A DNA stretch of 64,000 nt from a virus, in IMG/VR virus record IMGVR_UViG_3300045996_003734, positions 45,167 through 109,166 of that record; one strand, written 5' to 3'. Positions 23,903 to 30,411 of the stretch are shown in pieces. The notes beneath the pieces are model-generated. The model was not told the origin of the DNA. It saw only the letters and a program-made list of their open reading frames with translations, and searched no databases. Numbering within the stretch: position 1 is the first letter of the stretch; every line of letters begins with the position of its first letter. The translations under genes were made by a program, and so were the position numbers.

Positions 23903-24419
23903 TGGTCACCTGCCGTCGGGCCGTCTTGGCCTGGTAGGTCGGGCGGCTCTCGAGCGCGGCGTGCAGGACCTCGCAGCTCTCGGCGCGCTTGTAGATGGTC
24001 AGGATGCTGATCTGCAGGGCGCGCGCGGCTCCCGTGATCGTCCCCTCAGCCAAGACGGCCGCGGCCATCTCCTCGCTGGTGATTCCCCGCGCCTTGTACT
24101 GGTACGTGGGCTTGTCGCACTCCGGGCAGGCGGCGACCGAGCGGAGGAAACCGTGTTCGCAGCGGGGCGTCAGGTAGAAGCGCTCCCGACCCACGAGTCG
24201 CCCCGACCGGTGCGACGGCTTCGACCGGTCGCGGTAGAAGTCCGACACGGACGTCTTGCACTCGATCAACGTGGACGTGCCGCGCGCCGTCCAGCCAAGC
24301 GCGTCCGGTGAGAGATTGGCGCAGAACGCCGAGCACTCGGTGACGACCACGACGCTCTTGCGAGTGTGAGTGAGCCAGCGAGCGGCGCGCTGGACGAGCT
24401 CAGCGTGCGTCTCAGCCAT
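23895..24419 (-). CDS. PD-(D/E)xK-type nuclease-like protein with zinc knuckle and HTH
   Basis: 174 residues. STLIECKTSVSDFYRDRSKP near 49-68 gives the Glu53-x-Lys55 core and following SDF..DR of a known phage nuclease-like family, and GRERFYLTP follows as usual. A Cys/His knuckle (CEHG...CPEC) occurs at ~87-101. The C-terminal ~55 residues contain a helix-turn-helix-like segment (GTITGAARALQISILTIYK). It overlaps the VRR-NUC gene by 8 bases. It may be a DNA-targeted endonuclease; activity is untested. Confidence 0.6.
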   Translation of the reverse strand: MAETHAELVQRAARWLTHTRKSVVVVTECSAFCANLSPDALGWTARGTSTLIECKTSVSDFYRDRSKPSHRSGRLVGRERFYLTPRCEHGFLRSVAACPECDKPTYQYKARGITSEEMAAAVLAEGTITGAARALQISILTIYKRAESCEVLHAALESRPTYQAKTARRQVTSA

Positions 24420-24606
24420 GGGTCACCTGCTTGCGCGGACGACCCACGGGGCGCCCGGTGGGGACGTACGCTTGGCGCCTGAGGTCCCGCTCGCGCCGCT
24501 CCGTCTCCCGACCGACGAGGGTAACGCTGCCTAGCGGCTGCGTCGGCGCGGCCGGGCCGGTGCCGAGGCAGTCCAGGCAGTCGCAGCAGAGAGGGTGCTC
24601 AGCCAC
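24412..24606 (-). CDS. Small Cys-cluster basic protein
   Basis: 64 residues from a GTG at 24606 that overlaps the previous stop region. The start has a Cys cluster (CCDCLDCLG); the C-terminus is very basic (RRERDLRRQAYVPTGRPVGRPRK) and contains two GRP turns like AT-hook DNA-binding tails. Unknown function; probably binds DNA. Small size makes the call tentative, but gene packing supports it. Confidence 0.5.
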   Translation of the reverse strand: MAEHPLCCDCLDCLGTGPAAPTQPLGSVTLVGRETERRERDLRRQAYVPTGRPVGRPRKQVTHG

Positions 24607-24787
24607 GGCCGGCCTCCTGCGCTTCCGCCCGCGCCTGCGCGGCCTTGCCCTTGGCGTACCGCTCCGCCTGGCACCCTTCGCACAGGCCGAGCAAGGCGTG
24701 GACGCCGTCGACCAGGTCCGTGCACTTCTTCGAGCAGCGCTCGCAGAGGTAGGTGACGGTGGGGCTCCGCTTACCGGCCACGGCCAC
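24599..24787 (-). CDS. Small zinc-finger protein (two CxxC)
   Basis: 62 residues with CERC...C at ~15-22 and CEGC at ~36-39, spaced like a treble-clef or zinc ribbon, followed by an Ala/Lys-rich helix. One of several tiny Cys proteins made from consecutive overlapping genes here. Function unknown. Confidence 0.55.
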   Translation of the reverse strand: MAVAGKRSPTVTYLCERCSKKCTDLVDGVHALLGLCEGCQAERYAKGKAAQARAEAQEAGRG

Positions 24788-25067
24788 CTCCGCTCGCGTG
24801 CGCGCGCCCGTGCTTCAACCCCTGTTCGTAGGCGAGCAGCTGCCCGGCCTCCGGCTCCCAACCGCAGGCGGTGCAGCGGTAGCGGTGGGACTGCTCGCCC
24901 GTCGGGACGAGTTCGTGCAGCAGGCACGCCTGGGTCCTGGCGTGCTGGGCCTTGATGGCCTCGAAGCGAGCCCTGGCCTCGTCGCGGGACATGCCCGTCA
25001 GCGCACCGACAATCGCCGCGCCGTCGTACGTGCCGTCTGGGTTTTGGAACCGGCGCGGGTCAGCCAC
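24771..25067 (-). CDS. Small protein with RYRCTACGW zinc ribbon
   Basis: 98 residues. N-terminal helical region (GALTGMSRDEARARFEAIKA), then CLLHE...RCTACGWEP, which can form a C/H..CxxC metal site, and a Gly/His/Arg-rich end. Coupled to genes on both sides. No known family; likely nucleic-acid-binding. Confidence 0.55.
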   Translation of the reverse strand: MADPRRFQNPDGTYDGAAIVGALTGMSRDEARARFEAIKAQHARTQACLLHELVPTGEQSHRYRCTACGWEPEAGQLLAYEQGLKHGRAHASGGGRGR

Positions 25068-25281
25068 GGCCGCCCTCCCGCTCCAAGGCCTCGGCCACGT
25101 CCGCCATGGCCGCCAGGCGCTCGGCCCAGACGCGAGCGTTCGCCGGCGACAGGTCGAGCCCGGCGCCGTTGCTGAACTCGAGGATCACCTTGCCCGGCTC
25201 CGCCGACAGGTGGGCTGGCATTACGGACGGCCGAGCGGCCGCGCCTTGCCGATGGGCGGCCAGCTGAATGACCTTACCCAT
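25060..25281 (-). CDS. Small hypothetical protein
   Basis: 73 residues directly downstream of the integrase, overlapping it by 8 bases. KVILEFSNGAGLDLSPANARVW suggests a beta hairpin followed by a helix with WAERLAAMADVAEAL. The pattern, with SPANARVWAERL, resembles small phage proteins of unknown function in lysogeny regions. Confidence 0.55.
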   Translation of the reverse strand: MGKVIQLAAHRQGAAARPSVMPAHLSAEPGKVILEFSNGAGLDLSPANARVWAERLAAMADVAEALEREGGRG

Positions 25282-26815
25282 GGCGACGGGCCTCCTCCGC
25301 GATCTCCGCGACCGCCCCGTCCACGTCTCCGGCCAGGACCTTCTCGAGTGCGCGCGCTACCGCGAGGCCGGGCCGAAGTGGTAGGCTCGGGTCAACATCG
25401 GCCAACCGCTCCAGGCGGTGGACCCGGAGCAGGTTGTCGCGACGAGCCCCAAAAGGATCGTCTAACGAATCGTCTAGACCGCCCGCCGAGGCGACCGAGG
25501 GCCGACTCTCGCCCTCCGAATCAGCGCCAGAAACGGCATTTGGGGACCCTGCGCCGCCGGCGGGAGAATTCGAATCCCTCCCTCTCCGCAGCAGTTCCTC
25601 CGGTGAAACCGCAGATTCACCGGAGGCGTTAGACGATTCATAGACGAATCGCTGCAGGCTCTCCGGCAGAGGCGCGAACGGATCGCCGATGCTGGCGCCC
25701 AGCGCCTGGTGTCCGCGGCGGATGTAGATCTGCGTGGTCTTGAAGTCGGAGTGCCCAGCTCGCTCGCGAATCATGTTGTCCGTGTCTCCCCGCATGGCCA
25801 TGTAGGTGATGCCCGTTGCTCGCAGGTCGTGGAAGCGCAGCGCGCGCACACCCTTGCGGTTCTTCTTGTGGAGCGCCGGCCGGTCCACGCCGGCCGTAAG
25901 TAGGTCCTCACGGAGCACGTCGTACGGTCGCTCGACGATCTCGAACACCGACTCTCGACTGCGCCGCCGGTACATGGCCTCGAGCATGGGCCTTAGGAGC
26001 GGCTCGATGCTGAAGTGACGGGAGCGGCCTGTCTTCGTGTACTCGTGAAAGACTTGGGCCTTCGAGTCGAAGGACCGGTTCACGCGGACCATGCCGTGCG
26101 CTACGTCCACCCCGAGGCGCCAGAGCAGCGCGAGCACCTCACCCGGCCGGCAGCAGCAGTAGACGGCCACGGCGTAGAGGGCGCGCCGCTCTCGCGGCAC
26201 CTCCGGGCACGCTAGCAGCTTCTGGAGCTCGACCGGGAAGAGCCACTGCAGCTCCACCTCGCCCGGCGGGTCCGGCGGCACTACGCCCTCGGCAGGGTTT
26301 CGGGACAGCAGACGGAGCTCGCGCTTCTTGGAGTGCGCCAGGTCGCGGAACATCTTGGAGGCCACGGCCCAGCAGTTCTGGGCGGTCTTGGCGCTGAACG
26401 TGACCTCGCCGTCCTGGGCCTTCTCGTCCAACCACTGCACGAGGTCCCGGAGGTCGTCCGTCGTCACCTCGTCCACGTGCTTCTTGCCGATGATGGGGCT
26501 GATGTGGAGCCGGTACCGGTAGAGGTCCGAGCGCAGGGACTTCTTGCTCGAGCGCGACGGGATCCAGAGACGCTCGAAGTATTCGTCGCACGTCGGGCGC
26601 GTGCTGATAGGCGTCTTATCCTGCGGGGGCGACCAGACCTTGCCCTTAGCCGCCAGGCTCAGCTTGCGGGCAACCTCGCGCGCGTCGTCGTCCGACAACG
26701 CCGGATCGATCGGGATGTACGGCCGGACCGTCTTCCCCTCCGCGTTCTTGGCTGTGATGCGCGCGTACAGCGTGGTCGCGTTGACGCGCCAGATTGTGCC
26801 CTTGGTCTTGGTCAT
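25274..26815 (-). CDS. int: Tyrosine-type integrase with long C-terminal tail
   Basis: 513 residues. An N-terminal arm-binding region (~1-70), a SAM-like core-binding domain (~75-190, with YRYRLHISPIIGKKHVDEVT), then the catalytic domain: Arg near 223 in CRPGEVLALLW, HDLR near 328-331, a His in AGHSDFKTTQIY near 353 and the nucleophile Tyr364. About 149 residues follow the Tyr, Gly/Ser/Asp-rich then helical, far more than in most integrases. It would integrate and excise the phage genome. The adjacent 108-residue gene looks like its excisionase. Confidence 0.85.
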   Translation of the reverse strand: MTKTKGTIWRVNATTLYARITAKNAEGKTVRPYIPIDPALSDDDAREVARKLSLAAKGKVWSPPQDKTPISTRPTCDEYFERLWIPSRSSKKSLRSDLYRYRLHISPIIGKKHVDEVTTDDLRDLVQWLDEKAQDGEVTFSAKTAQNCWAVASKMFRDLAHSKKRELRLLSRNPAEGVVPPDPPGEVELQWLFPVELQKLLACPEVPRERRALYAVAVYCCCRPGEVLALLWRLGVDVAHGMVRVNRSFDSKAQVFHEYTKTGRSRHFSIEPLLRPMLEAMYRRRSRESVFEIVERPYDVLREDLLTAGVDRPALHKKNRKGVRALRFHDLRATGITYMAMRGDTDNMIRERAGHSDFKTTQIYIRRGHQALGASIGDPFAPLPESLQRFVYESSNASGESAVSPEELLRRGRDSNSPAGGAGSPNAVSGADSEGESRPSVASAGGLDDSLDDPFGARRDNLLRVHRLERLADVDPSLPLRPGLAVARALEKVLAGDVDGAVAEIAEEARRHG

Positions 26816-27141
26816 CAGACCGCCTCCCGGAAGCCGCGGCGAAGGAGCGCCGCCTCGATGGGGTCGATGGTCGGAGCGGGCGGTGGCGCGGAAGCGGGCG
26901 CGACCCGCAGCACTGGCTCGACGCGAGCCTGCTCGATGTAGCGGTGCATGGCCGCGCGCTCCACGAGCACCCGGCCCGCGCGCTTGAACCCCGGCAGCGT
27001 GCCCTGGCGGACCAGCCGGCAGTGGGTCTGCTTGGGCAGCGGCGACGTGTCCTGGTCGTAGTACCGGGGCCCGTCATTCTGCTCGAGTCGGTCGGCGACC
27101 GCGTCGGCGAGCTGGTGGAGGAGGGCGCGGAGGTCGCTCAC
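26815..27141 (-). CDS. Excisionase-like / HTH DNA-binding protein
   Basis: 108 residues from a GTG at 27141 (GTGA overlap with the previous stop). The centre reads as a MerR/excisionase-like winged helix: LPKQTHCRLVRQGTLPGFKR followed by RVLVERAAMHRYIEQ. The last codons touch the integrase ATG, so both are cotranslated, as for xis-int pairs. It would bend attachment-site DNA and favour excision. Role inferred from fold pattern and position. Confidence 0.6.
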   Translation of the reverse strand: MSDLRALLHQLADAVADRLEQNDGPRYYDQDTSPLPKQTHCRLVRQGTLPGFKRAGRVLVERAAMHRYIEQARVEPVLRVAPASAPPPAPTIDPIEAALLRRGFREAV

Positions 27142-27356
27142 CCTTCGACCTCCATGTACTCGAACCCGCACCCAAGGCAGGTCACGTCGGTGATGCCGTC
27201 CCTGTAGCAGCGGCTTATCTGCACGTGCTCGCAGGTGACGAACGGGCCGCGCAGCCGGAACGCCTTACGCTTCGGCTTGGCCGCCAGTCCGAGCTGCGCG
27301 TCCAGACGCCGCTCCACCTCGGCGTGGTCGACGTAGTCCAACGGCATCGGTTGCAT
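27138..27356 (-). CDS. Small protein with Cys pair
   Basis: 72 residues from the ATG at 27356, which overlaps the upstream stop as TGATG. A basic middle (KPKRKAFRLRGPF) is followed by a metal-site-like array CEHV...CYRD...CLGCGF. Function unknown; lies upstream of the excisionase-like gene. Confidence 0.55.
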   Translation of the reverse strand: MQPMPLDYVDHAEVERRLDAQLGLAAKPKRKAFRLRGPFVTCEHVQISRCYRDGITDVTCLGCGFEYMEVEG

Positions 27357-27508
27357 CACGAGGTGCTCTCCTGCTCTGCGCGCTTGAGCCGCTCCTCGGC
27401 CTCGCGCTGGTAGTTGCTCATCGCCTGGTCGAGGTGGATGCGGCCGCTCTTGGTCCAGTAGGCCCAGAGCTCCCGGCACACCGCGACGCGCTGCTCGTCG
27501 GTCAGCAT
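27356..27508 (-). CDS. Very small helical protein
   Basis: 50 residues: MLTDEQRVAVCRELWAYWTK, then a charged helix ending EQESTS. The stop TGA overlaps the next ATG (TGATG), and the start is within a few bases of the upstream gene's end, so it fills a gap between coupled genes. Two helices of amphipathic pattern, no known family. Confidence 0.5.
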   Translation of the reverse strand: MLTDEQRVAVCRELWAYWTKSGRIHLDQAMSNYQREAEERLKRAEQESTS

Positions 27509-27747
27509 TGCGGGTCCCCCGTTAGGAGCCAGGCGAGCACGCGCTTCGGCAGCTCTACCCGCTCGCGCTTGTTCTCGGGCCCGTCCCCGACGGTGAGCAC
27601 GATCGCTGCGGGCCAGCCCGAGCCGTCAGCGCGCCGCACCTCGCGGATGCTTCGGGTCGACGTGTGCCCGAACGGGTTCGCGTCGTCGCAGACCCAGCCG
27701 TCCAGCTCGAACGGCCCGGCGCTCGGAGCGGCAGCCGTTGCAGACAC
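27502..27747 (-). CDS. Hypothetical protein overlapping a zinc-ribbon gene
   Basis: About 81 residues if started at GTG 27747; the reading is convincing only from FELDGWVCDDANPFGHTSTR onward, with strands IREVRRADG and AAIVLTVGDG. The frame overlaps the zinc-ribbon gene by some 120 bases, more than is usual here. Either the real start is later and non-standard, or the two frames are one protein split by a frameshift. Confidence 0.4.
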   Translation of the reverse strand: MSATAAAPSAGPFELDGWVCDDANPFGHTSTRSIREVRRADGSGWPAAIVLTVGDGPENKRERVELPKRVLAWLLTGDPQC

Positions 27748-27871
27748 GGGAACGACAGCCGGGGTTGGCGAAGTGGTAGTCCGTGAGCGGCCACCACTCG
27801 TCGCAGCGGTTGCAGCAACGCTCAATGATGCCGTCTTCGGCGGGTCGATCGGGGACGCGCTCCCAGAGCAT
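27626..27871 (-). CDS. Zinc-ribbon protein (HNH-associated type)
   Basis: 81 residues. CCNRCDEWWPLTDYHF then CRSRVCNGCRSER follow the C..C...P.TDF......C..C pattern found at the start of many phage HNH-type proteins. After Cys ~48 the sequence turns Arg-rich and looks non-native, while the neighbouring frame begins to look coding. The true product may therefore shift frame around residue 55. Confidence 0.45.
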   Translation of the reverse strand: MLWERVPDRPAEDGIIERCCNRCDEWWPLTDYHFANPGCRSRVCNGCRSERRAVRAGRLGLRRREPVRAHVDPKHPRGAAR

Positions 27872-27884
27872 GATCGCCTCCGCA

Positions 27885-28604
27885 CTAGGCCGCCCTCCGC
27901 GCCACGCCCTCGGCTGCCCCACCCCGAGCGGCATCGTCCCAAGCCTGAACGCAATGACGCCGGAGGGCGTCAGATTCAGTGCAGGGGCGCAGCGGGGCAG
28001 GCTGCGGCGCGCAGCGGAATGCCACAGCATCGGGCAAAAAAAAGGGCGCCGCGCGGTCGATTCGAACGACCTCATTCCCCGCTTCACCGGCCGGCATGGC
28101 GGGGACCCGGCTCAACAGACCGGTGACCTTCCCACAGGTCGAGCGCGCGTCTTGTGGTGCTAAGTGCGAGGTGGCCAGTTCCAGCAGCCTGGCTTCGGCG
28201 TCTCGCTGAAGGGAACGTCCGTGTTGAAGAACTGTCCCGTCGGGTTCAGGATGCAAAGGCCCACGCTGTCGTTGGGCCCGAAATTCACCTGCGTCACCAC
28301 CGCCGCTCTCGGCGCCGGCAGGTACTCGCCGCCCGGCGTTCCGTAGCTCTGGTAGTGCACGATCCGTCCCACGCTCGGTTTCTGGTCCATTGGTTTCTCC
28401 GTTCAGCTCGAGCACGCACAGCGCCTCGAGAGCAGTCATGCGGGCGCGGCCGAGCTCGAGGTCACGCAGCGTCCGGACGCCGATGCCGAGCTCGTGGGCG
28501 GCGCGCTCCTGCGACCAGCCGCGGGCAACGCGGGCTCGACGGAGGCGACCGGCAGCCGCCCGCCTCGCCCCACCCCGCAGGGTGAACAGCTTTCCCTCAG
28601 ACAT
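27885..28604 (-). CDS. HTH protein (XRE-like); 3' end of the frame doubtful
   Basis: The ATG at 28604 opens a clear XRE-type helix-turn-helix: RLRRARVARGWSQERAAHELGIG then RTLRDLELGRARMTALEAL, residues ~20-65. That part ends near 28390, where another gene starts. The frame stays open to 27885, but the added ~165 residues overlap a well-formed gene and the tRNA-like element and look like non-coding GC-rich frame. The true protein may be only ~75 residues, ended by a frameshift or error. It would be a regulator of the lysogeny operon. Confidence 0.45.
   Translation of the reverse strand: MSEGKLFTLRGGARRAAAGRLRRARVARGWSQERAAHELGIGVRTLRDLELGRARMTALEALCVLELNGETNGPETERGTDRALPELRNAGRRVPAGAESGGGDAGEFRAQRQRGPLHPEPDGTVLQHGRSLQRDAEARLLELATSHLAPQDARSTCGKVTGLLSRVPAMPAGEAGNEVVRIDRAAPFFLPDAVAFRCAPQPAPLRPCTESDALRRHCVQAWDDAARGGAAEGVARRAA
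28047..28149 (-). tRNA. tRNA-like gene, anticodon GTT (Asn-like), long variable arm
   Basis: Read on the minus strand: a D-arm GACC/GGTC with loop TGTGGGAA, an anticodon stem CCGGT/GCCGG with loop CTGTTGA (T33, anticodon GTT), and a perfect 5-bp T-stem GGTCG/CGACC with loop TTCGAAT. The 35-nt variable region holds a 7-bp stem, TCCCCGC/GCGGGGA. Only 5 of 7 acceptor pairs form and the 3' end reads CCC. Eight Ts follow, like a terminator. It occupies the gap between 28160 and the next downstream genes, 1.2 kb from the integrase. It may be a phage tRNA, a decayed tRNA, or attP carrying part of a host tRNA. Confidence 0.45.
28160..28390 (-). CDS. Small conserved phage protein (IVHYxSYG family)
   Basis: 76 residues beginning MDQKPSVGRIVHYQSYGTPG. 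The layout RIVHY.S.GTPGGEY...RAAVVTEV...VGLCILNPTGQFFN...W.WP is one I have seen in many small phage proteins of unknown function; it folds as a small beta barrel by appearance. The ATG lies inside the open frame of the HTH gene. Function unknown. Confidence 0.7.
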   Translation of the reverse strand: MDQKPSVGRIVHYQSYGTPGGEYLPAPRAAVVTQVNFGPNDSVGLCILNPTGQFFNTDVPFSETPKPGCWNWPPRT

Positions 28605-28914
28605 GGTCACCTTGAAGCAAGCGCTCGCGGACGTGCTCGACCGCTGCCGCGAAGCGCTCGTCCTGGAGCCGAGCCCGAGCGGCGCGCAGCAGGGCGGTAG
28701 CCGCCCCGCCCGTCCGACCGAGGGCCACGGCCACCTCGGCATCGCTCATGACGGTGTGGTCGTGGAGCAGCAGAGCGGCGACGTGGCGAGCGAAGCCGAG
28801 GCTCCGGGCGATGCGAGGGCCGCGGAGGTCGACGACGGCGATCCCGAAGTGCTCAGCAGCCCGCTCGATGATGAGCGGAGCCGGGAGCAGACGGAGGGCT
28901 GGTGCGGCTCCCAT
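28597..28914 (-). CDS. DnaA domain IV-like DNA-binding protein
   Basis: 105 residues resembling the C-terminal DNA-binding domain of DnaA without its ATPase: LIIERAAEHFGIAVVDLRGP is the first helix region, SLGFARHVAALLLHDHT the second, and MSDAEVAVALGRTGGAATALLRAARARL matches the basic-loop/HTH signature region, though with few basic residues. Standalone DnaA-C proteins in phages could bind DnaA boxes or compete with host DnaA. The stop overlaps the start of the HTH gene. Confidence 0.6.
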   Translation of the reverse strand: MGAAPALRLLPAPLIIERAAEHFGIAVVDLRGPRIARSLGFARHVAALLLHDHTVMSDAEVAVALGRTGGAATALLRAARARLQDERFAAAVEHVRERLLQGDHV

Positions 28915-29094
28915 TCAGCCCTCCCCGCGGTTGGAGAAGCCCTTGAAGACGGCCGGCTTCACCTCGACCAGCTCCCGGAGCGGCTGCTCGAGCACGCGAG
29001 CGCCTTGGGCCTTGGCCACCTGGGCCTCACGGGCGAACACCAGCGCGAAGCGGTGCTCTCCGGCTACCTCGGTTTCGGCGAGCCAGGACTGCAT
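28915..29094 (-). CDS. Small hypothetical protein
   Basis: 59 residues filling the space between two coupled genes. The ATG at 29094 directly follows the upstream TAA and the TGA overlaps nothing but lies one base before the next ATG. Reads MQSWLAETEVAGEHRFALV then a helix with EAQVAKAQGARVLEQPLREL. No known family. Confidence 0.5.
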   Translation of the reverse strand: MQSWLAETEVAGEHRFALVFAREAQVAKAQGARVLEQPLRELVEVKPAVFKGFSNRGEG

Positions 29095-29367
29095 TTAGGC
29101 CGCCTCTTTGCGGTCGCAGACCCGGAGGTAGCGGATGAACTCCCGCCGCAAGCGCCCGCTCCGGAGGACGGCTCGGAGGTTCAGCGGGGCGGTGCCGGCC
29201 ACCCAGGCCTGCATCGTTCGGAGGCTGACGCGGCACCAGCGCGCGGCATCGGACTGCGACGCGCCCGCCTTGGCGATGGCGTAGCGCAGCGCATGCGCAG
29301 AATGCTGCGTAACCTGTTGCTCCGACCAGGTTACCCCGATGTGCGGGATGACCGTACGCTTGGCCAT
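29095..29367 (-). CDS. Small HTH regulator
   Basis: 90 residues from the ATG at 29367. A helix-turn-helix of YdaS/XRE type is visible at ~30-65: ALRYAIAKAGASQSDAARWCR then SLRTMQAWVAGTAPLNLRAV. The C-terminus is basic. It follows the Cro-like gene in the leftward lysogeny/early operon and could be a CII-like or second repressor. Confidence 0.6.
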   Translation of the reverse strand: MAKRTVIPHIGVTWSEQQVTQHSAHALRYAIAKAGASQSDAARWCRVSLRTMQAWVAGTAPLNLRAVLRSGRLRREFIRYLRVCDRKEAA

Positions 29368-29368
29368 G

Positions 29369-29608
29369 TTAGGCAGCCCCCTTGTCCGGCTCCCGCTCGG
29401 AAGCAGCCGGCTCACTCCACCACGCCGGATCGATTGGAACCTCCGGATCGTCCTTCAGCTTTTGACTGTTCTCGGTCGTCGGCGCCGTGCCGCCGCGCGC
29501 GAGCCTCGACAGTCTCGGTTGAGAGATACCAGTGCGGCTCGCGAGCCGTTTCTGGACCCCTCGGGTTTGGAAGGCTTTTGCCAACGTTTGAGAGGCCCGC
29601 GAATGCAT
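29369..29608 (-). CDS. Cro-like repressor
   Basis: 79 residues, first gene of the leftward early operon and divergent from the CI-like gene only 13 bp away. The HTH is at ~8-45: LAKAFQTRGVQKRLASRTGIS with recognition part QPRLSRLARGG. The start ATGCATTCGCGG is itself an operator-like box. If both divergent ATGs are used, transcripts would be near leaderless; a downstream TTG start is possible. It would compete with the CI-like protein for the same boxes. Confidence 0.65.
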   Translation of the reverse strand: MHSRASQTLAKAFQTRGVQKRLASRTGISQPRLSRLARGGTAPTTENSQKLKDDPEVPIDPAWWSEPAASEREPDKGAA

Positions 29609-29640
29609 CAGCGTCGCAAGTATGCACTCGCGGATATATC
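29597..29640. promoter_or_regulatory. Divergent operator region, inverted ATGCRYTCGCGG boxes
   Basis: ATGCATTCGCGG (minus, 29597-29608) and ATGCACTCGCGG (plus, 29622-29633) face each other across 13 bp between the Cro-like and CI-like starts. The same box recurs at 30389-30400 (ATGCGTTCGCGG, minus) in the early promoter. A TATATC follows at 29635-29640 as a possible -10 for the CI-like gene. Repeated boxes at both control regions suggest repressor operators. Confidence 0.55.
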
Positions 29641-30320
29641 CGTCAACGCAAAAACGGACTACTTGCGTGGAGGCCCCGGAATTTGGAGCATTCGGCGTGC
29701 CCGCTCACCCAGGCCCGTTGAAGGCCAAGCCACCGAAGACACGACCCGCGGGGTGGACCGATGGTCAGTGGCAGTTTCCCAAGCGTCTCGAGGCGCTTGG
29801 CGTCGAGTGTGGCTGGGACCCGGCGGAGGTGCAGCGAATCGCCCAGGTCTCGCAGGCCACCGTCTCGCGTTGGCTGGCATACAAGTCGAAGCAGCCAGAT
29901 CCGCTTGCGGTGAAGCGATTGGAGATAGCTGCAAAACGGCCGCCAGGCTGGCTCTTGCGCGAGCCCGACGAGGGAACAACAGCTGCAGCGTCGGGCGTTT
30001 CCACGCAACTCGCGCTGCGGCTTGTCCGAGCAGGCCTGAGCAACGACTTGCTAACTCTCTCGGATGAGGAGCTAGGGGCAGTGGAACGGTTTCGACCTGA
30101 GTTGAGAAAGGCGATCTTGGGGATCGTCCACGTGTACGACGTGCCGCTTGAGCGCGCCGCCGCTTTGGCGGACATCGCCGTGGGCGCTGAGCCATCGATG
30201 GTGGGGCATCCGTCGGGAGACGCGCCTTTCTGGTTTGAGCGAATGGCTAGACGGGTGCCGCCGAGAAAGGAAAGCGGCAGCTTTCCGTCGTCGGGCTCGA
30301 TAAAAATTCCGAAGCGATAA
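29622..30320 (+). CDS. CI-like phage repressor
   Basis: 232 residues from ATG 29622, or 217 from a GTG at 29667, which would leave room for an upstream promoter. An HTH lies at ~55-95: WDPAEVQRIAQVSQATVSRWLAYKSK. Residues 125-175 are helical with LLTLSDEELGAVERFRPELR. The C-terminus is Ser/Pro/Lys-rich. No LexA-type Ser/Lys autoprotease motif is evident, so induction may not be by RecA-driven self-cleavage. It is transcribed away from the Cro-like gene and toward the early rightward operon. Confidence 0.6.
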   Translation: MHSRIYPSTQKRTTCVEAPEFGAFGVPAHPGPLKAKPPKTRPAGWTDGQWQFPKRLEALGVECGWDPAEVQRIAQVSQATVSRWLAYKSKQPDPLAVKRLEIAAKRPPGWLLREPDEGTTAAASGVSTQLALRLVRAGLSNDLLTLSDEELGAVERFRPELRKAILGIVHVYDVPLERAAALADIAVGAEPSMVGHPSGDAPFWFERMARRVPPRKESGSFPSSGSIKIPKR

Positions 30321-30370
30321 CTTAGCAACTACGAGCGGTTATCCGAGGTCGCGCCGCTGCGCACAGTTCT

Positions 30371-30411
30371 ATGCGCTTGCGCATTCATCCGCGAACGCAT
30401 ATATCCAAGCC
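30371..30411 (+). promoter_or_regulatory. Early rightward promoter with operators, possibly leaderless
   Basis: TTGCGC (30377-30382) and TATATC (30400-30405) are spaced 17 bp, a good -35/-10 pair. A 14-bp palindrome ATGCGCTTGCGCAT (30371-30384) covers the -35, and an ATGCGTTCGCGG box (minus, 30389-30400) fills the spacer and touches the -10, so the repressor could block polymerase directly. The expected start of transcription, about 7 bp after the -10, falls on the ATG at 30412. Confidence 0.5.
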
